Shown in pieces: positions 32,925 to 43,518 of a stretch of 64,000 bases of DNA; the stretch's first letter is position 1, and each line of letters opens with the position of its first letter. The position numbers and the translations under genes were made by a program. The DNA is from Thozetella sp. PMI_491. Taxonomy: Eukaryota; Ascomycota; Sordariomycetes; Chaetosphaeriales; Chaetosphaeriaceae. The notes under the pieces were generated by a model that worked only from the letters and a program-made list of their open reading frames with translations, was not told where the DNA came from and made no database searches. The stretch spans positions 186,001 through 250,000 of the forward strand of contig MU270069.1 in the NCBI GenBank assembly GCA_021432635.1, read 5' to 3'.

Positions 32925-34522
32925 CTATCGCTGAAGACCGAAGCTCGTCTGCGTCGGCGGTGGCGACTTGATTGCAGCCCCTGCGTAAGCTGTTGGTATT
33001 TGGACCTGTTCGTAAACCTGCTCGCCTTCCGCCATGGGAGCGTGTTCATTGACGGTCGCGTTCGGGCGTTCGGGCGAGCTCGCGGCGGTTGGGCTGGTAG
33101 GGGACCTGAAGCCCCGGTTCGGAGTAGCCGGCGTCGCAGGGTTTGCCTTCATAGGCGGCGCCTGGAGCTTGAACTCGGTGACCTTGGGCTTCGAGAAGGT
33201 TGACTCGGGCTCGACGAGCCTCTTGCCACCAGGTGTGAAGGGAGAAGCACCCTCCTCAACATCGCCAAGCGACTTGTATGCCTGGGGAGGGAAGCGAGGG
33301 GAGAGGGCGTATTGGGAGAAGGCGGGTGACTTAGGACCGAAGCCGGGCGTGTTAGGAGCCGACTGGGTACGCAGCTGGGCCAGGTACAGGTCGGAGCGGG
33401 CCTTGTCGCGCAGGTCCATGGACTTGTGCAGCTTACGCTTCGACCAGTAGCGGTAGAAAATGACGCTGTAAAGGGTGATGCTAATGACCTCCACGACAAG
33501 CTCGATGATGATGCAGATCAGGGTCCAGTTCTACTTGGTGTTAGCGTTCTATGGGATATGGCCATGGCTCGCGAGGAGGCTTACCTGAAGGCGGCAGACG
33601 AGCGCGTAGTCAACCTTCTCCGAGAAGAGCTCGGAGCGGTGGTTTTGTACACAGGACCAGCCCCATATATCTTGGTTGCCGCTGTTGCTGCGGGTCAACT
33701 GCAAGATGCCGGCGGCGACTGCCCACATGACCATGCTGAAGATGAACCAGCCAACGGCGAACAGAGTGTAGTAGACGCCAACCTTCTCGGCCCTCCTGTG
33801 GCCGCCACGGCAGTACCCGACAAAGACGAAGACGCAGATCGCCAGAGACACACACGAGGCGGAAAGGACTACCTTCTGGGGCCAGGCGTTAGTGTTGCCA
33901 GCCCAAGCAGGTAGGCCATTTTGGGCGGGCAGGCTCTTGGTGGCATTGAAGATGGCGAAGGATGATGAAAGCATAGACAAGATGATCAGGCTGCAGCTGA
34001 AGTTGACACCTCGGAGAGCAAACTTGGCCATGCGCACACGGGTTTTGATTTTCTAGGAACCCCAAAGTTAGCTCTTTCTCTCCAGCAAGAGAATTCCTGT
34101 GCTAGCCAACGTACCAAGTCCCGCTTTTGTTCCTTCTCGGTCTTCGATTCTTGCCTCTCCAACATTTCCTCCTCCCTAAAGGTCGGGCTTAGAGGGTTGG
34201 TGAGTCCTCTGCCAGGCGTCCCGGGTACCTTCATAGCACTCTTGAGGGGCGACTTAGGCGTCATAGGCATCGACACAGACTCTGGCGCTCCGATGTAACC
34301 GAACCCGACATCACCTGGCTGGGCCTGCGGGAGCTGAGACCTCTCGGAGAAAGGCATCTTCCGAGGCTCGATGGGCGAGTGGACTGAGGTGGCCTCGGCG
34401 AAGCGCGGGGTCCTAAGAGGCTTCTCCAGCGATGATGCGGTCGACGATGAGTCTGTAGACGGCGTCCGGACGGGAGTGAGGTTGAGAGCGGCAGGCCGCT
34501 TCCTTTCGTCGTTGATCGCCAT
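32925..34522 (-). CDS. Four-transmembrane MARVEL-like fungal membrane protein
   Basis: Three exons: 34522-34115, 34052-33585, 33530-32925; 493 residues. The first 136 residues are disordered and Ser/Thr/Pro-rich with many S/T-P sites (LTPVRTPSTDSSS, MTPKSPLKS), suggesting phosphorylation. Four hydrophobic spans follow: SLIILSMLSSSFAIF, VVLSASCVSLAICVFVFVGY, YYTLFAVGWFIFSMVMWAVA and LICIIIELVVEVISITLYSV. An extracellular loop with NQDIWGWSC lies between spans 3 and 4. The cytosolic tail of about 170 residues is again Pro/Ser-rich. This four-span layout matches fungal MARVEL-like or SUR7-like plasma-membrane proteins; I cannot choose further. All junctions keep frame. The upstream region is unusually long. 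Confidence 0.8.
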
Positions 34523-37500
34523 GGCGACGATGTCGTCTGTGTGTCCAAGGAGCGGAAGGAAGAGACCAGTCTTCTATGGGAGGGTGTATATATGAAAGAG
34601 AGGAAAGGGAACCAACAGTCCTTAGGATCCGAGTTGCAGCAAGCAGGATAATAAGAAGGCGCAGTAGGGGATAGACCAGCTCTCGAGGGACAGAACGAGA
34701 GACCTCTTGAAGGGCCGGGTCCGGGGAAGAGGGCACTTTTGAATAGGCGCTGCCACTACTGGGCCCGCTTCATTTGGCCGCCTTGAATGGGTATCGCTGC
34801 ATGAGACAATCAGTTGGATGGACGGGCAAGGGAAAGGAGCAATGAGCGCTCGTACTTGGGGGCAGGGGGGGGCTAGTGGACTGCCTGTGACGCACGCTGA
34901 TAGGGCGGCGAGGTCGAGCCTCCAATAGAGCGAGCGACTCGCGATGGAAATAGACGCCCGGGTGGAGGAGGAGGTGAGTGGCGCCGCACGACAACTCGTC
35001 CTTCGAGACGGACCAGGCTAGAACCGAGCGGCCACTCGTGTAGATCAGGTTCGAGGCTGTTGGGGTACCAGCGTCGACAAGTTTCGAAGATGCTGTTCTC
35101 GGGGCCTCCGTGTGTGGGATTCCGTCTCCGTTCCTCAGGAAGCGCTCTAGGAGTTTAGGGGGCAGTCCTGCTTGCAGCAATGGAGAGAAGCAAGAAAGGC
35201 AACAGCAAGCGTCAGCGTCGGGTAGCAGACGGGCTTGGGATAAAAGGGAGCACAAAGCCTTGGCGGCGAGGCGGGAGAAGAGAAGAGGGGTTGGGAGTCG
35301 AATATAGAAACACACACGCAAGTACGCATGTACAGTACTTGGGTTGGGGAGGTAGTACTCGACTACTTGCTAGCTATAAGACACCCCGTCCGCCGAGAAT
35401 ACCAGGCCCGGGTGCATCTTGGACGCCCATGTGTGTGCGGCGGCCGAGGAGGGGGGGAGCCGGGGGGGAAGAGCGTTGGAGGGGGGCAATATTGACTCCG
35501 AGCCCTCTCTGCATGCCCTCCATCGCTTCCCTCCCGTGGGCATGTTCTTTCTTTGGCCGCGTTGGCGCCGGGGTCGTTGCAACCCGGGATGCGCATCTGC
35601 AGGTCACTCCCATTGATTGGCTGGGAGCGACCCAAGGAAGAGCTCTTTTTTGCCAGATTTGAACGCCCGCTGGCCAGTCGGCAGCCGGGATCAGGACTAG
35701 GGGGTGGGTGACATGGTCCCCGAGCCCTGTGGTTGGGCGGCTCAGTAAGGTCCAAGAGAGCCCAACGGGGGGTCGAGCTCTGCAAGTTGCGCCGCCCGTG
35801 AGAGGACGAGACGGGCTTGACGGGCTCAAGACGGGCTCCCCAGCAGCCCAGAAGCTAGGGAGGGCAAGAGGGGCCACTCCCGCCGACCGCTCCTGCCATT
35901 CCCTGCCACCGCCGTCGTCCTCCCCCTCTTTCCACGAGACCCCTGTCGGAATCCCTGTTGCCGATGATCGACTCCCCGCGATGTGATAGGCTCCGTGCGG
36001 CACATCCACCTCGGCTTGAAAAACATCACGCCAATCAGATCGCGGAGGAGCGTGATGAGCCGGCCACCCGCCTGCAGGCCATGCAGCGTGGGCGGTAAGC
36101 AACTCCGTGCATCCATGCGCCCGCCTCGCCGCTCGCCGCCCACAATGTGCGACAGCTCTCTCTCAGCGCGTCCACCACGCCTGCGCGCCAGTGTGGGTGT
36201 GCGCGCGTGCCTGCCTGTCCTGGTCTGTCGAAGGGAAGAGGGAATAACAGGGCATGCAGCCGACGAGGGCCGTCTAGGCACTCCAAATGGCACGTTTTTG
36301 GGGCGGGAGGGTCTTGACTCGAACCACTTACAGCGTCTCGCCCATGCTGTGTGATGAGAGTTGCCCTGGGTGGAGGTCACTCCGAATGCCGGAACCCCAG
36401 CTTCCACAACGTCCGAATTACCATGTTCGGTTGCTTTTCCCGGCGACTCTTTTGGAACCTTCGGGCTAGGGTTGCCGTCACACGCACCTACAAGAAAATC
36501 TCACGTACGCACCCGTCCCCCAGTGTGCTCATCTTCATGGCTTCCACAACGCACTACTCCGTACTTGGGGCTCTCAGAGAACACCCAAAGCCCTGGGCGA
36601 GGATGCAGCCTGTTCTCCTGCGGACTTAAGGAGGGGGAGGCGCGATACAGATGATGACAGATATCTTGTTGCCGCCGCAATCTCCTGTGATGGGCGATCG
36701 GGTGAGCAATTTGGAAGAAAGGCCTCGCCAAGGGGCCAGAGGCAAACTGTGAGAAAGGGGGGGGGGGGCCACAGGGGAGGGCACCATGCATGCGAACTTT
36801 ACTACCTAGGACTGTACGTCCTCGGTAAGCCGCACGAGGATATCGGTACGGACACGTACGATGGGCAAATTCTTGGAAACGGTTGGTTCCATTGCAGCAG
36901 AGCACCAGCATAAGCGTGGATTTAACCCACCATCTTCTCGATATTTTTAGCCCTCGAGTGTCGCTTTGGTGAATGGGCCTCGGTATTGGCATCATCACAT
37001 CCGCCCATCGTAGGCCATTTTACCCACATGAATCGATCTATGTGAGTGCGGCGCGGCTGGGTGAACGGGAAGGAAGGGAGGAACAGAACCCATCACTCGG
37101 GCCCGGCACATTTGCTATGGCCTAGCGAACTGGCCACGCCCGGAGCAGCGCCCAGCCGGATCCGTTCACGGGGACGATGTGCGGCCGTGAGTTTAACACT
37201 AGGGAAGCGGGCGAGCAAGGACGGCTAGCATCCGTGCGAGTGACCCGGTCACGTTGCCTTTGCTCTCATTCCGTTGCAAGGGAGAGTTTATTTATATATC
37301 AAATAGTGGTCTAGAAGTCCTAGATACCGCTACAACTCGAATACGTGGGCCGTGGGCGGTAACAACGGCCCCCAAGACCTAGAACGGCATGGTCATGGCT
37401 TGACTGAACTATGTAGCTGCCGTGGCGTGAGAATTGAATTCTACTATGTGGTAAGCGTGCGGCGAAGTGCGGCGTAAAGAGCCTCTCCGTACCTACTGTA

Positions 37501-39061
37501 CTTGCCTCTAACCTTATCATACCTGCTACCCTAGGGCAAACCCGACGGTAGACGACAAGTCGGGAGGCACGGGCTGCCCCCTAGGAGGAGACACGAGGCA
37601 GATCTGAGCGTCTCTGTAGCATGTCCTCGGAACCGCAGCCCATCATGTGTGGGATCCTACCCAAGAAGCGTGGCCTAGGAAGAGGGATGCCACCTCCATG
37701 CAGCGTCGCCCGGGCAGCCAGGCACTTGCGCTCCGTTGGCCTACAACACTCACCCACTGGCGGGCCTTGGTGTTTCGGCTTCGAGCCAGCTGAAAAAGCC
37801 AGTTCTGCCAATATTTCAAGTCGTCCTGTGGACATTGCGCACTGAGAACGCTGTGGGGGCGGGAGACGGTGGCTATGGAGGAGCTGCCTCGCCGGGCCGC
37901 AAAGCCCCGTCGGCGAAGGAGCCTTCCGGGGGGAGCAGCAAGCTGAGCGATGGCATGGATCAGGACACTGAAGCTTTTCCTACGCGCCTAAGAGGGCATG
38001 ACATGCATAGCCATCGAGAAGTAGCCTGTTTGCCGAGGTGAGCACATCTTTGCACAGTCGCACGTGTGTGGGTGTGGGTGTGGACCGGGATTGCCGCGAC
38101 AGCCTGGGTGATGGGTTGTGGCTCAAGGCTAAGAACCACCTTTGTCATATCGGACTTGCTGGTTGCACGGACAGATTAACGATACTTCGTGTCATCGCGA
38201 CAACGAGGCTTGATGTGCAACCTTGCGGGTCAGGGCATTTGTTGCGGGTAGCATGTATCCGTTTGCTCTCTTCGTGCTTGATGCATCGAAGCGGATAACG
38301 AAAGGGCACTCTTTCGCTAGCCTGCCTTGCTGAGCTATGTGGCACCTACAGATACCCCTTGTATCACCAGGCAAGCAGACGCTGTAATTGTGACGAGCTG
38401 CCAATGATGCAGAGTAGACGTCGAGACTTATATGGACAAACCCAATTTGCACCACGTGCCTAGGTAAGTAGCAACTCATGTACGTGGTTTGTGGTTCTGC
38501 AAGGTCGCTGCAAGGCCGCCGCAAGGCGAGAGCACACTAGAGAGATGCGGTATATCGAGTGGGACGTGCCTACACAAGATGAGGTCGAGGAGGCAGGTAG
38601 GCAGGGAAGCGGGTAGGCAGGTAGGTAGGAACTGTACCTAGGCAAGGTAGGTAAGGTAGGTACCCAAGCTACCCAAGCAAGCCAAGGTAGATATTAGGTG
38701 CTACTGATTCCTTTTGTCCCCGGTTAGCGTACAGGAAGCAGCAAGGTGGGGTAGGGGGGTTCTCTTATCGATAACACGAATCCTGATGTGGGTACGATTT
38801 GAGGTGCCGGGCCTTGCATCACACCTCACACAACATCGAGAGTTTTGACTCACAGAAATTCAGACGTCGCCTTCCAGGTTCCCACTAGAGCTCCCGCAGC
38901 AATTCTCCAGATCGGCTGCCAGAAAATTTTTCGGAGCACCCTCGACTCGCCTCCACCGAATCGAATCAAGACCCAACCGGCCCTCTTCGGATTTCCACTT
39001 TCTACATCAGAAACCGCGATACACAGAGGGGCAATAATTCCGTCTACCCCGCGCAACCATC
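34523..39061. other. Large gene-poor intergenic region (4.5 kb)
   Basis: It lies between the divergent MARVEL-like and eIF2-gamma genes. The part next to 34522 is pyrimidine-rich on the minus strand and probably forms a long leader. Open frames of 140-240 codons at 34770-36102 lack ATG starts or family resemblance and overlap each other on both strands, as GC-rich noncoding DNA does. A G12 run occurs at 36757-36768 and CCTAGGTAGG-type tracts at 38462 and 38590-38690. No tRNA was found. Confidence 0.5.
38590..38690. repeat. GGTAGGCAGGTAGGTAGG-type low-complexity tract
   Basis: About 100 bp of imperfect GGTAGGTA/GGCAGGTA units, containing TACCTAGGCAAGGTAGGTA. It is the longest member in the window of the CCTAGGTAGGTA class seen at several intergenic sites. 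It lies 370 bp upstream of the eIF2-gamma start. Confidence 0.75.
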
Positions 39062-40810
39062 ATGTCCGCCAACGGCGACAAGTTCGGCAACGACATCGAG
39101 TCGGAGTCCGACTCTGGCAACGAGTCGCAGGTCGAGGCCGGCCTGGAGTCAGACAACGAGACCGCCGACAAGCCCCTGAAGTCTGCGCTTAAGAAGCCCG
39201 TGGCCCCTCCCCCGGTCGAGCGACCACCTCTTCCACCCCAGACCGACCCGAAGGATCTGGATGTCAAGACCCTGACGCCCCTAACCCCAGAGATTATTGC
39301 GAGGCAAGCGACGATAAATATCGGCACCATCGGGCACGTCGCACACGGGAAGTCGACTGTGGTGAAGGCTATCTCGGGCGTGCAGACTGTCAGGTTCAAG
39401 AACGAGCTGATCCGCAACATTACCATCAAGCTTGGTTACGCCAACGCTAAGATCTACAAGTGCGACAACGAGGCCTGCCCGCGGCCGACATGCTACCGCA
39501 GCTACAAGAGCGAGAAGGAGGTCGACCCCCCGTGTGAGCGCGATGGATGCGAAGGCACCTACCGGCTACTTCGACATGTCTCGTATGCCTATACCCCTTA
39601 CCCTCCCGAACATCCCTGTGACCCTTGCCAGATATGGCGCCGGGGAGAATGGATAGGACAACGTTACGTACGAGGTGGCTAACTAGGACATAGTTTCGTC
39701 GACTGCCCTGGTCACGACATTCTCATGAGCACAATGTTGTCAGGCGCCGCCGTCATGGACGCCGCACTGCTATTGATCGCCGGCAATGAAAGCTGCCCGC
39801 AGCCCCAGACCTCTGAGCACTTGGCTGCCATCGAGATCATGAAGCTCGACAAGATCATCATCCTGCAGAACAAGGTTGACCTCATGCGAGAAGAGGCCGC
39901 CCAGACACATTACCAGTCTATCCTCAAATTCATCCGAGGCACGGTCGCCGGCAAGTCGCCCATCATTCCCATCTCGGCACAGCTCAAGTTCAACATTGAT
40001 GCCGTCAATGACGCCATCGTTAACACCATTCCGGTCCCTCCGCGTGACTTCACCCAAGACCCTCACATGATCGTCATTCGTTCCTTCGATGTCAACAAAC
40101 CCGGTGCTGAGATCGATGACCTCAAGGGTGGCGTTGCCGGTGGTAGTATCCTCCACGGTGTCGTCAAGCTCGGTGATGAGATTGAGATCCGTCCAGGCAT
40201 TGTGTCTCGTGACGACAAGGGTGAGCTCAAGTGCACCCCAATCTTCAGCCGCATCGTGTCTCTCAATTCCGAGGCGAACGATCTCAAATACGCCGTGCCC
40301 GGTGGCCTAATCGGTGTCGGAACCCGCATCGATCCCACCCTCTGCCGAGCCGACCGTCTGGTGGGATTCGTTCTTGGACTAAAGGGCCGTGTGCCGGAGA
40401 TATACAGCGAGATCGAGGTTAACTTCTACCTCCTCCGCCGTCTCCTGGGTGTCCGAACCGCGGACGGTAAGCAGGCCAAGGTTGAGAAGCTCGCGAAGAA
40501 CGAGATTATCATGGTCAATATTGGATCCACTGCCACCGGTGCTAAGGTATCGGCCACCAAGAAGGATGCTGCTAAGCTCATCCTCATCATTCCTGCCTGC
40601 ACCAACATTGGCGAGAAGGTTGCTCTCAGTAGACGTATTGAGAAGCACTGGCGCCTTATTGGTTGGGCTACCATTACTGCGTAAGTCGAACTCCCTTACT
40701 GCCCGCTGGCCTAACTGTTCTGCCTCCAAGTTATCCTGGCCTTCTCCTATCGTGCGAGTTAGCTAACCGATTACTCTAGTGGCAAGACCCTTGAGCCTAG
40801 CACCGCCTAG
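39062..40810 (+). CDS. gcd11: Translation initiation factor eIF2 subunit gamma
   Basis: Three exons: 39062-39582, 39694-40680, 40780-40810; 512 residues. eIF2-gamma is the GTPase core that binds Met-tRNAi in the ternary complex. G1 is [16 protein letters not shown], switch/G3 is [20 protein letters not shown], and G4 is [10 protein letters not shown]. The Cys-rich insert ([27 protein letters not shown]) forms the zinc ribbon. Domains 2 and 3 follow ([20 protein letters not shown]). The N-terminus is acidic and fungal-specific ([14 protein letters not shown]). The last exon is only 31 bp and encodes GKTLEPSTA. Length agrees with yeast Gcd11 (527). Confidence 0.95.
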
Positions 40811-41174
40811 GAAGCTAGTAGTTGATGCTGGTATCGTAAGAAGACGCGAGGTGCCTATGAAGGGAGCTACGCGCCCGTGGTGTCCCCATTGCAGTTGCTT
40901 GGATGACTCGTTCTCTGCAGCTATAGAGAGGGCTCTGCGTCAAGCCGAGCAGATTCCGCTCCAAGGGTGGCACGCGGCAATGAAGGGAGTGAGCACTGGA
41001 AAGGAGGCTGCCACAGCTCGAGCATCTGCGTCGCTCCAAATGAGGGACGGTGAGGTAGACCAAAAATTGGAAGGTTTAGACAAGTCAGCCCGGAATGCAG
41101 ATCTTGCACCGCGCCTTTTTACCATTGGCCCCTATCCACAGCGCCGCTTTTCGTAGACTATTATAACGGCGTCT
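40811..41174. other. Short gap between convergent genes
   Basis: 364 bp of 3' flank between eIF2-gamma and the Laa2-like gene. Nothing else is seen. Confidence 0.4.
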
Positions 41175-42899
41175 TTACTTCCTTGTCTTCCGTGCGTGCT
41201 TTACTAGGTTTTCTATCACCCCTTCGAACGCTTCTCTGTCGCCGATTTTCTCATCGGTCCGTTTTGTCCAGTATTCAAGAACTTCCTTGGCCGTACCTTC
41301 GAGCACCCCTAACCGCCTAATATGGCCTTGCAGCTCCGTGTCCGTCATCCCGTTCAATGCTTCCTCTGTTGTTGTACATAGCTGTTTGGCAGCTACCAGG
41401 TCAAATGCCGGCTCCGGCGGAGGGCCCTTGCGCTTCTTGGAAGAGGACCTGGTGCCTGTACCCGAGCCCTCTGCCTTTGGCTTCCCTTGGGAATCTAGTG
41501 ATGTGTTGCTCGCGTTGGCCTCGCCCGACTTGAGCCTGCTAATCGACCGGGAATCGGTCGACGTGCGTAGAGATCCATTCGAGCTTACCCTGTGAAGGGA
41601 TGGGAGAACAAGCTTCTTCTGCTTGGACGCCGGGAGAATCTCATCAAGATCGACTGGCACGCCGAGCGAGACGAGGAAGAGCCGCCGGATGCGTGAGCGT
41701 ATCCAATCTGGCGGTTGGAGAGGTGGAGGAGCCACTAGCTGGGACCACAGGGATGCGCTCCTAGATGTCAAGAAAATCGGATGGTCTTTGGATGGCGGAG
41801 GAAGAGACGGGGGAAGGGCGTCTTCAGGTGGAAAGAGAGCATTGATATATGGCGCTGCGGCAGCGAGAATCTCGTTTGAGTCTAGGTCTTCAAAGTCGGG
41901 TATTGGCTACCGTGGCGGGTTAGAAGAGGTGACAAGGATCATAGTGCCGTAGATGTGCGAGGGTTTCATACAAATGATAGTGTCGCCGCTGGGGCTGGTG
42001 CCTGTGGTTGGGGTGCCGGGGCGGGTGTGGGCTCATCCTGTGGCTGTTCAAAGCCGTCGTCAAAGTCTCCAAAGTCCGCATCGTCGTCCCCTTCCTCGAA
42101 GTCGTCGAAATCATCGCCAAAGTCGTCATCGTCCTGCTCCTCGTCTACGAAGCCTGGACTTTTGAGACCAGGCGTCAAGGGTGTTCGTCTCGCAGCAGAG
42201 GATGACTTCCTCCTCGATCGAGCAGTACCGGGCGTTTTTAAGGAAGGTGAAATTGGAGAATCTACGAAAGAGAAGTCAATACAAAAGAACTGAACGAGAC
42301 AGACAGGCCTGCTGAGCAATCCTCGTGGTCTTGAGAACAAGGGAAAAAAGAGTGCGTGAAGCGCTATTCGACCGTACCAGATGACCCCCCTTCCGTCTTT
42401 CCATCAGCCCTGAGGACTAGATCCGGCGGCGGATCTGCCCTGTGCTTCTTCTCTATCTCCGGGTGTCGCTTCGACTCCGGTTCGTCGGGCGTCTCCTCGA
42501 CAAGAGTGGTTGGGACGGGCTGCCCGCCGGGAGTCGACCGGACCTCGTCAGAGGCTGGTTTGCTATCCTGATCAGGTACGATGGCTATTTCATCAGGCTC
42601 GGCATCTTCCTCTCGCAGACGATATGCCTCAGTCCCTGGGACTTCCCCGTACGAGGGCTCGTCGTCGACCTTCTCCACTCGGGTTTTGGGTATCGGTGAG
42701 GTTCGGTGCGAGTCTGGCAGGCCAGACTGGGCATCGGAAAAATGCTCATCAGAGGAGTCGGAAGAATCTAGAGATGGTGTAAGTCGGCGCTCGTGGCTAG
42801 AAAGGGGGGCGAAGGGGGTTGCCTACCCAAGTCCCTCGCACCTGGGTCTTCCAAGCCGCTCTTAGTCGGCGGGGAGAGACTGTTCCTCCTCTCGGACAT
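41175..42899 (-). CDS. laa2: Laa2-like (DUF5102) AP-1 clathrin-adaptor accessory protein
   Basis: Four exons: 42899-42842, 42767-42378, 42261-41972, 41906-41175; 489 residues. In yeast, Laa2 with Laa1 helps AP-1 bind trans-Golgi and endosomal membranes. The N-terminal half is acidic and disordered. In exon 3 it carries the run DDDDFGDDFDDFEEGDDDAD followed by FGDFDDGF, matching acidic FGxF-type motifs that bind gamma-ear domains. Exon 4 has a conserved folded part (PIPDFEDLDSNEI, PPDWIRSRIRRLFLVSLGVP, DLDEILP) typical of DUF5102 and ends in helices and a basic tail (KHARKTRK). For exon 1 a second donor (GTAGGC) 15 bp downstream would keep the same phase. Family assignment is from pattern memory and less certain than the gene model. 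Confidence 0.75.
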
Positions 42900-43518
42900 T
42901 TTTTCTCAGAAAACAATGTCGTATAGTCTGAGGCCAAGCTCGGCTGCGCTGGGAGGTGCCCGATGGGATCGAGTGATGTTGTGGCGCCTGAGCTACTGCA
43001 TTTGCAGCTCGAACCTTGGACCTCGCAGAAGACGAGGTGTAGCGGGGGTGGCCTGGTGCAACCAAGAGGCAGCTGTACACAAAGAACCAGACGAACCCAC
43101 TGGGTCCGTTCGATCGTTCGGTGCGTAATGGACTCGTGGCACTGAGTTGACGATGGCCAAAGCGGAGGTGGTAAGGAAGGTTGCTTGGAGTCCGAGTCCA
43201 GACCTCAGGCATATTCAGTGGGCTGCTGGTGGAGCCCCGGCCATTGGGAGATGCTACACACCCCTGTCAATTGGTGCCAGGTGGAGAGGCTTGGCAGAAA
43301 TTTGGAGCACCTCACATTTTCTGCTCAGCGCGCTGCTACCCAGGCAGAGCTCAGGTCGCGCTTCAACAGGAACTTGTTACTGGGCCGCCGCCAAAAAATA
43401 GCTTCCCTCCCGCAAGCAACGCGCAGCTCTCCGAGAATATACCTGGCAACGAGTACGCCGTCTGCATCGCGCTTTCCCAACCCAGAGCCCGGAGACTACC
43501 ACATCTCTGTCTCCCAAC
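42900..43518. promoter_or_regulatory. Divergent laa2/nsp1 intergenic region
   Basis: 619 bp between divergent starts should contain both promoters. Open frames overlap the nsp1 leader but have no recognisable product. Confidence 0.4.

Noticed and set aside
35374-36102. 242-codon open frame on the minus strand in the large gap
   Set aside because: It is overlapped by equally open frames on the other strand, has no family resemblance and a composition of GC-rich noncoding DNA.
36300-36330. GGTTCGAGTC on the minus strand resembling a tRNA B box
   Set aside because: The flanking T stem does not pair and no A box is found upstream.
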